From Prevotellaceae bacterium (GTDB taxonomy: Bacteria > Bacteroidota > Bacteroidia > Bacteroidales > Paludibacteraceae), in NCBI GenBank assembly GCA_020636695.1, contig JACJXJ010000002.1:124001-188000 (forward strand): a DNA stretch of 64,000 nt. Reading direction: 5' to 3'. Below are positions 43,815-52,226 of the stretch, piece after piece. Under the pieces are notes generated by a model. That model did no database searches. It was not told the origin of the DNA and was given only the letters and a program-made list of their open reading frames with translations. Position 1 is the first letter of the stretch. Every line of letters begins with the position of its first letter. A program made the position numbers and the translations under genes.

Positions 43815-43822
43815 TATATTTG
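43815..43822 (+). promoter_or_regulatory. -7 promoter element of prfB
   Basis: TATATTTG, perfect TAnnTTTG, immediately after the terminator hairpin and 38 nt before the prfB ATG. Confidence 0.6.
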
Positions 43823-43860
43823 CTTTTTAAAACTAAAAACTCTAATTATTAATTCATTAT

Positions 43861-44976
43861 ATGGTAACAGCAGAACAAATTAAATCGTTATTCGATCGTG
43901 TAGATGCCTTACGTAAATACCTGGACATCGAAACAAAAATAGTACAATTACAAGAAGAAGAACTAAAAACGCAGGCTCCTGAATTTTGGCTCGATCAGAA
44001 ACGTGCTGAAGAACAAATGAAAAAGGTCAAAGGCATTAAATACTGGATTTCGGGCTACAACGATGTAAAATCGTGTGTGGAAGAGCTTCAGTTGGCATTC
44101 GATTTTTACAAAGAAGAAGCCATGACAGAAGATGAAGTTGATACGGCTTATGAAAAAAGTACGAAGTTGGTAGAAGACCTCGAAATGCGTAATATGCTCC
44201 GTCGTGAAGAAGATAAATTGGGCGCCGTTATTAAAATTGTGGCTGGAGCTGGCGGTACCGAAGCGCAAGATTGGGCTCAAATGCTGATGCGTATGTATAT
44301 GCGTTATTGCGAAAATCATAATTACAAAGTAGAAATCTCCAATATTTTGGAAGGTGATGAAGCTGGTATTAAGTCAATTACGTTTCAGGTAGATGGTGAA
44401 TACGCCTATGGTTATTTGAAATGTGAAAATGGCGTTCACCGTTTAGTGCGTGTGTCGCCCTATAATGCACAAGGCAAACGTATGACCTCTTTTTCATCTG
44501 TATTTGTGGTGCCTTTAATTGACGATACCATTGAAATTGAAATTAATTTGGCTAATATTTCGTGGGATACGTTCCGTTGTAGTGGCGCTGGAGGCCAAAA
44601 TGTGAACAAAGTGGAATCTGGTGTTCGCCTGCATTATCCGTTTAAAAATCCAGTAACCAACGAAATGGACGAGATTGTGATTGAAAATACGGAAAGTCGT
44701 GATCAACCGAAAAACAAAGAAAATGCGATACGTCTTCTGAAATCACAACTGTACGAACTAGAACTCGAAAAACGTCGCCAAGAAACGGCTAAAATTGAAG
44801 CTGGCAAGAAAAAAATTGAATGGGGATCACAAATTCGTTCGTATGTATTCGACGACCGTCGTGTGAAGGATCATCGTACCGATTATCAAACATCTAACGT
44901 AGGATCTGTTATGGATGGTAATATCGACGAATTTATTAAAGCCTATTTAATGGAATTTGGCGGCGAAGAGAATTAA
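43861..44976 (+). CDS. prfB: Peptide chain release factor 2, without programmed frameshift
   Basis: A 371-residue class I release factor for UGA and UAA. RCSGAGGQNVNK (GGQ about residues 243-246) contacts the peptidyl-transferase centre. The stop-codon recognition tripeptide, usually SPF, is here SPY (VRVSPYNAQ, about residue 198). Around residues 19-22 the coding is continuous: KYLD is read from TAC CTG GAC (43918-43926), so the CUUUGA frameshift used for autoregulation in many bacteria is absent. Full length. Followed 3 bp later by a lipid kinase frame. Confidence 0.96.
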   Translation: MVTAEQIKSLFDRVDALRKYLDIETKIVQLQEEELKTQAPEFWLDQKRAEEQMKKVKGIKYWISGYNDVKSCVEELQLAFDFYKEEAMTEDEVDTAYEKSTKLVEDLEMRNMLRREEDKLGAVIKIVAGAGGTEAQDWAQMLMRMYMRYCENHNYKVEISNILEGDEAGIKSITFQVDGEYAYGYLKCENGVHRLVRVSPYNAQGKRMTSFSSVFVVPLIDDTIEIEINLANISWDTFRCSGAGGQNVNKVESGVRLHYPFKNPVTNEMDEIVIENTESRDQPKNKENAIRLLKSQLYELELEKRRQETAKIEAGKKKIEWGSQIRSYVFDDRRVKDHRTDYQTSNVGSVMDGNIDEFIKAYLMEFGGEEN

Positions 44977-45003
44977 ACCATGCGATTAAAAACGATTAAG
45001 AAT

Positions 45004-45882
45004 ATGGAACGCAAAAAAATAGTATTTATCGTTAATCCTAAATCGGGAACCTTGGGTAAAACCAATTGGATTGCTATTTCTACTAAAATGCTGGCACAAG
45101 AGTTTGATCTTGAATTTCAATACACCACACATCGTGGACATGCTTGTGAGTTAGCTCAAAAAGCGGCAGCCAACAAAGTAGCTATTGTAGCAGCCGTAGG
45201 TGGTGATGGAACCGTTAACGAAATTGCGAGCGCATTGATTCATACCGAAACGGCTTTAGCCATTCTCCCGCTTGGTTCTGGCAATGGATTAGCTCGAGAT
45301 TTGGGCATTTCTACCCTGCTGCCGTTTAGCGCTGTAGAAGCTATTAAAAAAGGCAAAACCATACAAATTGATTATGGTACAGCCAACGGTGTTCCATTTT
45401 TCTGTACCTGTGGCGTGGGATTCGACGCACATATTAGTCGTATTTTTGCCACCAATAAAAAACGTGGATTTTGGAATTATGTAATCCTAGCCATTCGTGA
45501 GTATTTTCGTTATAAGCCGGTAGAATGTACACTCGAATACGATGGAAAAACCGAAAAGAAAAAAGCCTTTATTGTGAATTGTGCTAATATTCAACAACTT
45601 GGGAATAATGCTTACATAGCGCCCAAGGCTAATTATACCGACGGTTTATTAAATGTAACAATTCTTAAACCATTTGGATTAATTGGCGCTGTACGCTTAG
45701 GTACATTTTTATTTTTAAGACAGATTGACAAAATAAAATATGCCGAAACATTTGAATGTGAACGATTGGTGCTAAACATTCCTACCGATACGCCATTTCA
45801 TTACGATGGTGAAGCAGATCAGGTACCTAATCGCATAGAAATTGAAGCCGTTAAGCTTGGTTTAAAGGTAATAGTCCCATAA
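45004..45882 (+). CDS. YegS/BmrU family lipid (diacylglycerol) kinase
   Basis: A 292-residue kinase of the DAGK catalytic family. FIVNPKSGTLGK near the N-terminus, AVGGDGTVNEIASAL (ATP-binding GGDGT) and LPLGSGNGLARDLG are the core blocks; the C-terminal domain has FHYDGEADQVP. It phosphorylates a lipid alcohol such as diacylglycerol; a sphingoid substrate is conceivable given the serine palmitoyltransferase, but unproven. An ATG at 44980, 3 bp after prfB, gives a longer form; MERKKIVFIV at 45004 is closer to the family start. Confidence 0.85.
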   Translation: MERKKIVFIVNPKSGTLGKTNWIAISTKMLAQEFDLEFQYTTHRGHACELAQKAAANKVAIVAAVGGDGTVNEIASALIHTETALAILPLGSGNGLARDLGISTLLPFSAVEAIKKGKTIQIDYGTANGVPFFCTCGVGFDAHISRIFATNKKRGFWNYVILAIREYFRYKPVECTLEYDGKTEKKKAFIVNCANIQQLGNNAYIAPKANYTDGLLNVTILKPFGLIGAVRLGTFLFLRQIDKIKYAETFECERLVLNIPTDTPFHYDGEADQVPNRIEIEAVKLGLKVIVP

Positions 45883-45927
45883 AAATGCCTATTGGTCGAT
45901 AAATCACCATTTGAACGAAATAATTTG

Positions 45928-45935
45928 TATTTTTG
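45928..45935 (+). promoter_or_regulatory. -7 promoter element of the VTC/DUF4956 module
   Basis: TATTTTTG, perfect TAnnTTTG, 39 nt before the ATG at 45975. It lies across the start of the longer frame (45933), supporting the 45975 start. Confidence 0.55.
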
Positions 45936-45974
45936 CACGCTATCTGTTTTAAAATCGCTATTAAAATTTACTAT

Positions 45975-46394
45975 ATGAAACGTAAACTTCTATTTTTAAC
46001 CACTTTTTTAACTATGGCTTTAGTTGCTACCGCTCAACTTAGCCCTGAAACGTTGGCAAAACGTGCAAAACGCAAAAATTTGACCGTGAAAGAATGGAAT
46101 ACCGATTCCAAATCGAAAACCCGTTGGCTTGATCACTTAACTGTATATGATGAAGAAGGCCGTAAAATCGAGGAAATTGAATATGCTACGTATGGTCAAC
46201 GCGAACGTATTACATTTGAATACAATGCCAATGGAAAAATTGAAAAAGAGGTGGTTTATGACGATCGTAATAAACCTATCCGTATTCGCAAATATGAATA
46301 TAATGCCGACGGAACCAAGAAAAAACAATTTAATTACCTTCCTAGTGGCAAATTAGCTACAGTAAAAGTGTTTGAATACATGTTCTCAGATTAA
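45975..46394 (+). CDS. Secreted YwqK/YD-repeat-like small protein
   Basis: A 139-residue exported protein: signal peptide MKRKLLFLTTFLTMALVATAQ cut after TAQ, then three or four short strands of the MORN/YwqK or YD-repeat type (VYDEEGRKIEEIEY, FEYNANGKIEKEVVYDD, YEYNADGTKKKQFNY, PSGKLATVKVFEY). Function unknown. It is the first gene of a four-gene run with a VTC-domain protein, DUF4956 and DUF2490, each within 15 bp of the next. Confidence 0.75.
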   Translation: MKRKLLFLTTFLTMALVATAQLSPETLAKRAKRKNLTVKEWNTDSKSKTRWLDHLTVYDEEGRKIEEIEYATYGQRERITFEYNANGKIEKEVVYDDRNKPIRIRKYEYNADGTKKKQFNYLPSGKLATVKVFEYMFSD

Positions 46395-46408
46395 ACAGTG
46401 TTACTTAC

Positions 46409-47194
46409 ATGACACACGATTTGCTACTAAAATTACCAGCACTAAAACGGCTGGAAACCATTGATTTATCGGAAATGAAAGCGATAAAATTGATGAATCG
46501 CATTGACACGAAATACATGGCCAATGTCAGTATGCTTAATCGTTTGTTAGAACTCGCAATACCTAATTATCGCATTCAAGAGGTAGAAAATGAAGTTATA
46601 AGCAGTTACGACACCATCTATTATGATACACTCGACTGCGATATGTATTTATTGCACCACAACCGCCATTTACAACGACAAAAAATAAGAACGCGTACTT
46701 ACATTGCATCGCAATTATCGTTTTTAGAAATCAAAAATAAAACGAATAAAGGGAGAACCAAGAAGATACGCACCAAAATAGATTCGACTCTGTTTCCCGA
46801 TTTTAGGAGTAACACAGAGGCAAACAGTTTTATAGAACTGCATTCGCCCTACAATCCTATACATTTGTTACCTCAAGTACGCACTTCGTTTGATCGTATT
46901 ACGTTGGTAAATAAGAATAAAACCGAGCGATTAACCATTGATACCAACTTGCGATTTGAAAATTTGACAACACATCACACGTCAGCACTCAATCAATTAA
47001 TGATTATCGAATTAAAACAAGATGGTTTGTGCGAATCAGAGATGAAACAGATTCTACAAAAGTTACGTATCATATCTGGAAGCGTTAGTAAATACTGTGT
47101 GGGTATGGCACTTACCAATCCAGGCATAAAAACCAACCGATTCAAACGCAAATTACACATTATCGAAAAAATAGAACAAACGTCTAATACTTAA
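46409..47194 (+). CDS. VTC domain protein (polyphosphate polymerase-like)
   Basis: A 261-residue VTC domain protein. RIDTKYMANVSMLNRLL opens the tunnel-fold domain; YYDTLDCDMYLLHHNR, QKIRTRTY, FLEIKNKTNKGRTKK and MIIELKQDG supply the alternating basic and acidic residues that bind triphosphate and metal in the related yeast Vtc4 polymerase. Whether it makes polyphosphate here is not shown. It lies 14 bp after the YwqK-like gene and 5 bp ahead of DUF4956, a pairing seen in many bacteria. Confidence 0.85.
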   Translation: MTHDLLLKLPALKRLETIDLSEMKAIKLMNRIDTKYMANVSMLNRLLELAIPNYRIQEVENEVISSYDTIYYDTLDCDMYLLHHNRHLQRQKIRTRTYIASQLSFLEIKNKTNKGRTKKIRTKIDSTLFPDFRSNTEANSFIELHSPYNPIHLLPQVRTSFDRITLVNKNKTERLTIDTNLRFENLTTHHTSALNQLMIIELKQDGLCESEMKQILQKLRIISGSVSKYCVGMALTNPGIKTNRFKRKLHIIEKIEQTSNT

Positions 47195-47199
47195 CTATT

Positions 47200-47931
47200 A
47201 TGATTCAAACAGAACAGTATCCTGAATTTGATCCTAGTATTGCCAAAGAATTTGGTTTTACGGATACATCCACCACACTTGATTTTTTAGGTGTTCCACT
47301 TTTTGAAGCCGACAGCATCTTCAATTTATTGATTCGCTTCGGATTCAACTTGTTAGTTTGCTGGATTTTAGTTCACTTCTTTTATTACAAAAAAAGTCAA
47401 CGTCGTGATTATTACGTGACCTTTATCTTATTCAGTACGACCATGTTTCTGCTCATTTTCTTGATGGAAAATGTGAAACTACAAATCGGTTTTACGTTAG
47501 GTTTATTTGCCATTTTTGGTATGATTCGTTATCGTACCGAAACGGTTCCTATTCGTGAAATGACCTATTTATTTGTGATTATTGGCGTATCTGTTATCAA
47601 TGGCCTGGCTATGACCGTGAGTTATGCCGAATTGGTATTAACCAATTTTTTATTAATCGCACTCACATGGGTTCTCGAAAATCAGAAGATTCTAAAACAT
47701 ACTTCCACCAAATTAGTGTTGTACGAAAAAATTGAACTGATTGTACCTGAACGCCGTGCCGAATTGATGGCGGATTTGGAAAAACGTACAGGTTTGACGA
47801 TTGAAAAAATTGAAATTGGTCATATCGACTTTTTGCGTGATGTGGCTTATATCAAATTGTATTATATACTTGGTAAAGGCGAACATAACAGCATTGACGA
47901 AGTAACAAAACCTAATCAATATATTGGTTAA
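47200..47931 (+). CDS. DUF4956 membrane protein
   Basis: A 243-residue inner-membrane protein with about four hydrophobic segments (residues 45-150: FNLLVCWILVHFFYY, FILFSTTMFLLIFLM, FGMIRYRTETVPIREMTYL, TNFLLIALTWVL) and a soluble C-terminal domain. RYRTETVPIREMTY is the family signature. It usually accompanies VTC (and often CotH) genes, suggesting a shared pathway, perhaps with polyphosphate or a cell-surface phosphate polymer. It ends at TAA 47929-47931, 4 bp before the next gene. Confidence 0.85.
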   Translation: MIQTEQYPEFDPSIAKEFGFTDTSTTLDFLGVPLFEADSIFNLLIRFGFNLLVCWILVHFFYYKKSQRRDYYVTFILFSTTMFLLIFLMENVKLQIGFTLGLFAIFGMIRYRTETVPIREMTYLFVIIGVSVINGLAMTVSYAELVLTNFLLIALTWVLENQKILKHTSTKLVLYEKIELIVPERRAELMADLEKRTGLTIEKIEIGHIDFLRDVAYIKLYYILGKGEHNSIDEVTKPNQYIG

Positions 47932-47935
47932 TCAG

Positions 47936-48721
47936 GTGAAAAAGGTACTTCTCATAACAGGCATTAGTCTATTATCTGTAACCACGATAGCACAAACACG
48001 CATCGAATCAGATACCACTCAAACCGATATGACAACACGTATCGGTTTTGAAGTAAATCGTGATTTATACCGTGGATTATCATTGAGTTGGGAAGAAGAA
48101 GCGCGTTTTAAAAACCTATCAACCGAATTTGATCGTCTCTACTCTACTTTAAATTTGGGCTATCGCGTAAACGATTATTTCAAGGTTGGAGCTGGTTATA
48201 CATTGGCTTTAATTTGGCACGACGGCAAAAAGAAAACCAATTACGAAAAATATTTAGATGTCAGACACCGTATTAACCTCGATTTTATAGGAAACTATCG
48301 CGTTGGTGCTTGGAAATTCACGTTACGTGAGCGTCCTGTTGTGACTATTCGTACTGATGTCCCAGACTTGCTCGAAAAAGCCAATCCACAATGGAGCTTA
48401 CGCTCTAAATTAATGGCCGAATATAGTATTTTTGGTAAACCGCTGAAACCGTATGCTGCCTGTGAAATATCGAATACGCTCAATGCACCAGACTATGCTA
48501 ATGGTAATTACATTAATCGTATTCGTACCAATTTAGGTCTTAAATGGCGACTCGACAGCCGTAGTAGCGTCGATTTTTACTACCGTTTTGATGTTGGTAC
48601 TAATCGCGATATCAATATTGACTACAAAAAAGATGATGTCACCATTAAAGCTGTATATGTAACTAACGAACGGGATTACACACACATCCTTGGCGTAGTT
48701 TATACGTTTGATTGGAAATAA
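47936..48721 (+). CDS. DUF2490 outer-membrane beta-barrel protein
   Basis: A 261-residue protein: signal peptide (KKVLLITGISLLSVTTIAQ) followed by alternating amphipathic strands with aromatic belts (LNLGYRVNDYFKVGAGY, KWRLDSRSSVDFYYRF, HILGVVYTFDWK at the very end, a beta-signal). DUF2490 proteins are predicted porin-like barrels. The first start could be TTG at 47924, but GTG at 47936 gives a clean signal peptide without overlapping DUF4956. It would be the outer-membrane part of the VTC module. Confidence 0.8.
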   Translation: MKKVLLITGISLLSVTTIAQTRIESDTTQTDMTTRIGFEVNRDLYRGLSLSWEEEARFKNLSTEFDRLYSTLNLGYRVNDYFKVGAGYTLALIWHDGKKKTNYEKYLDVRHRINLDFIGNYRVGAWKFTLRERPVVTIRTDVPDLLEKANPQWSLRSKLMAEYSIFGKPLKPYAACEISNTLNAPDYANGNYINRIRTNLGLKWRLDSRSSVDFYYRFDVGTNRDINIDYKKDDVTIKAVYVTNERDYTHILGVVYTFDWK

Positions 48722-48747
48722 ATAACCAACTTGCTTGAGATAACACT

Positions 48748-48776
48748 AAAAAGGCTTTCAAAACGAAAGCCTTTTT
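48748..48776. terminator. Bidirectional terminator between DUF2490 and nadD
   Basis: Perfect 12-bp arms (48748-48759, 48765-48776) around AAAAC, with a T-run behind and an A-run in front. It abuts the nadD stop. Confidence 0.8.
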
Positions 48777-49342
48777 TATTGGTATAAATGATGTGCGTTG
48801 ATGAACTGTAAAACCTCAGCTGGCATCAAATGCGAACAATCCTGCCCTTTTTGTAGGCGTTGTCGTATGTCGGTGGACGATATATGAAACAACGGAGCGT
48901 TGATAAAACGCATTTGCGGAAATTTTTCGCTGAAAGTAGGAAAACCTTCACGCGGATAAACTGCGACGCTAAAACGGCTTAAAATAGCCTCATACGATCG
49001 CCATTTATCAAACGTGACTACATTGTCGGCACCAATAAATAATACAAACTCGTGCTGAGGATAGTGTGTTGATAAGTAATCTAACGTATGAATGGTGTAA
49101 CTTGGTTTTGGTAATCCAAATTCTACCTCTGAAACGTGTATGTTAGGGCTGTTTTTTACAGCCAAACGCGCCATTTCGAGCCGTAGTTGGTCATCGAGTA
49201 AGTGCGCACTCTCTTTCAGTGGATTGTGTGGCGAAACAATCAACCAAACTTCTTCTAAATCAGTCGTTAAAAGATAGTTGGCTAATCCAATATGCCCATT
49301 GTGAATGGGGTTAAAAGAACCAAAATACAATCCTATTCGCAT
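48776..49342 (-). CDS. nadD: Nicotinate-nucleotide adenylyltransferase
   Basis: A 188-residue nucleotidyltransferase that adenylates nicotinate mononucleotide on the way to NAD. GLYFGSFNPIHNGHIGLA holds the HxGH motif, SPHNPLK and the C-terminal ISSTDIRQRL the second ATP site. Full length. Its ATG follows a -7 element by only 4 nt, so the transcript may be nearly leaderless. Confidence 0.95.
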   Translation of the reverse strand: MRIGLYFGSFNPIHNGHIGLANYLLTTDLEEVWLIVSPHNPLKESAHLLDDQLRLEMARLAVKNSPNIHVSEVEFGLPKPSYTIHTLDYLSTHYPQHEFVLFIGADNVVTFDKWRSYEAILSRFSVAVYPREGFPTFSEKFPQMRFINAPLFHISSTDIRQRLQKGQDCSHLMPAEVLQFINAHHLYQ

Positions 49343-49346
49343 ATAG

Positions 49347-49377
49347 CAAATTTATTACTTTATTTGTAGCATGCAAA
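49347..49377 (-). promoter_or_regulatory. nadD promoter, probably giving a leaderless mRNA
   Basis: On the minus strand TTTG (49377-49374), 19 nt, then TAAATTTG (49354-49347), 4 nt before the ATG at 49342. Both Bacteroidetes promoter boxes are present at standard spacing, so transcription would begin at or next to the start codon. Confidence 0.65.
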
Positions 49378-49388
49378 TGTAACAAAAA

Positions 49389-49415
49389 AGAGCGAACACT
49401 ACATGTATTCGCTCT
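49389..49415 (-). terminator. Terminator of clpB
   Basis: AGAGCGAA (49389-49396) pairs with TTCGCTCT (49408-49415) around an 11-nt loop; the minus-strand transcript continues with TTTTTTG, a good U-run. Confidence 0.75.
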
Positions 49416-49437
49416 AAAATATGTGTAACGATAGGTT

Positions 49438-52026
49438 TTAATTACTAAAAACTAATGTATCGTTTTTAAAATCAACCACGATTGGGCGTTTATTATTCAC
49501 CGTTCCCGCAATCAATTGTTTGCTTAAATCGTTCAGCAAATATTTTTGAATCACACGTTTTACGGGACGTGCACCAAACTGTGGATCATACCCTTCTTCA
49601 GCTATAAATTGTAAAGCTTTTGGTGTTATTTGCAATTGAATGCCACTCGTTGCCAATTGTTTTTTCAAACCGTCAAGTTGTAAGTTCACTATGCTTTCAA
49701 TCTCCTTCTCGGTTAATGGCGTAAACATAATGAGTTCATCAATACGGTTCAAAAATTCTGGTCGTATGGTCTGTTTCAAGAGTTCAAACACTTGATTACG
49801 TGTCTTTTCAATCGTTTCCTCACGATTTTCGGGCGTTAATTGTTCAAAATTCTCGCGTATCAATTGCGAACCCAAGTTCGATGTCATGATAATAATTGTG
49901 TTCTTGAAATTGACGGTACGACCTTTGTTATCAGTTAATCGGCCATCGTCCAATACTTGTAATAACACGTTGAAAACATCGGGATGTGCTTTTTCAATTT
50001 CATCAAACAACACAACGCTATATGGTTTGCGTCGAATAGCTTCGGTCAATTGTCCGCCTTCGTCGTATCCTACGTATCCAGGAGGCGCTCCTATCAATCG
50101 TGTAGCACTGAATTTTTCCTGATATTCGCTCATATCAATACGCGTCATCATATTTTCATCATCGAATAAATAATCGGCCAACGCTTTGGCTAATTCGGTT
50201 TTACCAACGCCCGTAGTTCCTAGGAAAATAAACGAACCGATAGGACGTTTTGGGTCTTGTAATCCAGCACGACTTCGTCTGATGGCATCGCTTACTGCTA
50301 CTATGGCATCTTCTTGACCAACAACACGTTTGTGCAACTCATCTTCGAGGTGTAATAGTTTTTCGCGTTCGCTTTGAATCATTTTGGTAACCGGAATGCC
50401 AGTCCAACGACTCACAACTTCTGCAATATCCTCAGCATCAACTTCTTCTTTGATAAGTGCACTGCCATGTTGCATGGCTTTTAGTTGTTCTTTGCTTTGA
50501 GCAATCGCCTCTTCGGCAGCCTTAATTTTTGCATAACGGATTTCGGCCACTTTACCATAATCGCCTTCGCGTTCAGCCTTTTCAGCTTCATATTTCAGTT
50601 GTTCAATATCAATTTTGGATTGTTGAATTTTATCAATCAACGCCTTTTCGCTACTCCATTTCGCGCGCATTTTTTGACTTTCTTCTTTCAAATTGGCTAT
50701 TTCTTTACCTAATTGTTCTAATTTTAATGTATCGTTTTCGCGCTTAATAGCCTCACGTTCAATTTCTAATTGTTTGATGGTACGTTCAATCGTATCCAAC
50801 TCTTCGGGCACGCTATCTACCTCCAAACGTAATTTAGCAGCAGCTTCGTCCATCAAGTCGATGGCTTTATCAGGCAAAAATCGGTCGGTAATATAACGAT
50901 TTGATAACTCTACGGCTGCAATGATGGCATCGTCTTTAATACGCACTTTGTGATGGTTTTCGTAACGTTCTTTTAAACCACGTAAAATAGAGATGGTGCT
51001 CGCTTCGTCTGGTTCATTCACCATTACAATTTGGAAACGACGTTCGAGTGCTTTATCTTTTTCAAAATATTTCTGATATTCGTCCAATGTGGTGGCACCA
51101 ATAGAGCGCAATTCGCCACGAGCTAATGCTGGTTTTAAAATATTGGCAGCATCCATGGCGCCTTCGCCTTTACCAGCTCCCACTAACGTATGTATTTCAT
51201 CAATAAATAGAATAATTTCGCCTTCGGCTTTAATTACTTCATTCACAACGGCTTTCAAACGTTCCTCAAATTCGCCTTTGTATTTAGCCCCAGCGACTAA
51301 CGCACCCATATCCAAACTAAAAATCTGTTTGGTTTTCAAATTTTCAGGCACGTCACCACGTACAATACGATGTGCCAAACCTTCGGCAATGGCAGTTTTA
51401 CCTGTACCAGGTTCACCAATTAAAATAGGATTATTCTTGGTACGACGACTCAAAATTTGTAACACACGGCGAATTTCTTCGTCACGACCAATTACAGGGT
51501 CTAGTTTGCCGCTTCGTGCGCGTTCATTCAGGTTGATTGCATATTTTTCGAGTGATTGATAGGTCGATTCTGCTCCTTGATCTTTCACTTTGTTACCTTT
51601 ACGTAGTTCTGCAATGGCTGAACGCAGCGCATTGGTTGTAATACCAGCATCTTGCAACATTTTTTGTACCGCATTCTTTTTATCGCACAAGGCCAATAAC
51701 AGGTACTCGAGCGATACGAATTCGTCGCCATCCTTTTGTGCTAATTCTTCAGCTCGTAACAGAACATCGTTACTTTCGCGGCTCAAATAGGGTTCTCCTC
51801 CACTCACTTTTGGAAGTCCAGCCACCATGTTGTCGGTAATAGCCGTAACCGATGCGGTGTTTACAGCCAATTTACCAAATAAAAACTGTAACACATTTTC
51901 GCCTTTTTCGATTACGGCTTTTAAAATGTGTGGGGTTTCTATGGCTTGTTGACCATTTTGAGAAGCCAATTCAACTGCACGTTGAACAGTTTCCTGTGCT
52001 TTGATTGTAAATTTGTTGAAATTCAT
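49438..52026 (-). CDS. clpB: ATP-dependent chaperone ClpB
   Basis: An 862-residue disaggregase with DnaK partner activity. Clp_N repeats at 1-150, first AAA+ with GEPGTGKTAIAEGL and LFIDEIHTLVG, a coiled-coil middle domain about 405-525, second AAA+ with LGTTGVGKTELAKAL and VLFDEIEKAHPDV, then the C-terminal ClpB_D2-small domain. The M domain and lack of an IGL/F loop mark ClpB rather than ClpA/C. Its start MNFNKFTIKAQETVQRA is the usual one. No clear heat-shock operator was seen upstream. Confidence 0.97.
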   Translation of the reverse strand: MNFNKFTIKAQETVQRAVELASQNGQQAIETPHILKAVIEKGENVLQFLFGKLAVNTASVTAITDNMVAGLPKVSGGEPYLSRESNDVLLRAEELAQKDGDEFVSLEYLLLALCDKKNAVQKMLQDAGITTNALRSAIAELRKGNKVKDQGAESTYQSLEKYAINLNERARSGKLDPVIGRDEEIRRVLQILSRRTKNNPILIGEPGTGKTAIAEGLAHRIVRGDVPENLKTKQIFSLDMGALVAGAKYKGEFEERLKAVVNEVIKAEGEIILFIDEIHTLVGAGKGEGAMDAANILKPALARGELRSIGATTLDEYQKYFEKDKALERRFQIVMVNEPDEASTISILRGLKERYENHHKVRIKDDAIIAAVELSNRYITDRFLPDKAIDLMDEAAAKLRLEVDSVPEELDTIERTIKQLEIEREAIKRENDTLKLEQLGKEIANLKEESQKMRAKWSSEKALIDKIQQSKIDIEQLKYEAEKAEREGDYGKVAEIRYAKIKAAEEAIAQSKEQLKAMQHGSALIKEEVDAEDIAEVVSRWTGIPVTKMIQSEREKLLHLEDELHKRVVGQEDAIVAVSDAIRRSRAGLQDPKRPIGSFIFLGTTGVGKTELAKALADYLFDDENMMTRIDMSEYQEKFSATRLIGAPPGYVGYDEGGQLTEAIRRKPYSVVLFDEIEKAHPDVFNVLLQVLDDGRLTDNKGRTVNFKNTIIIMTSNLGSQLIRENFEQLTPENREETIEKTRNQVFELLKQTIRPEFLNRIDELIMFTPLTEKEIESIVNLQLDGLKKQLATSGIQLQITPKALQFIAEEGYDPQFGARPVKRVIQKYLLNDLSKQLIAGTVNNKRPIVVDFKNDTLVFSN

Positions 52027-52178
52027 AATTTATCTAGTTTTTAAAGTTTTCCAAGTTTTGTTTTGGGAAACGACAAAATAAGTGCCAATGATTATTTATG
52101 TAAAATTGACAGCTAAAACGTTAATAATAAGACAAAATGACATATTATTTTAATTCTTTTATGACTTTTAGGTACAAA

Positions 52179-52207
52179 AAAAGACGCAACCTATAGTCGC
52201 GTCTTTT
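52179..52207 (-). terminator. Terminator of the yicC-gmk operon
   Basis: AAAAGACGC (52179-52187) and GCGTCTTTT (52199-52207) with an 11-nt loop; the minus-strand transcript ends GCGTCTTTTTTTG. It lies 20 bp after the gmk stop. Confidence 0.8.
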
Positions 52208-52226
52208 AAAGTATTGGGGTATTGTT

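Noticed and set aside
43963..44319. 118-codon minus-strand frame inside prfB
   Set aside because: Antisense to prfB, His/Phe-rich, no own promoter box or recognisable motif.
51089..51559. 156-codon plus-strand frame inside clpB
   Set aside because: Lies fully antisense to the clearly coding clpB; Ser/Pro/Arg-rich, with no family resemblance, as expected of an antisense shadow.
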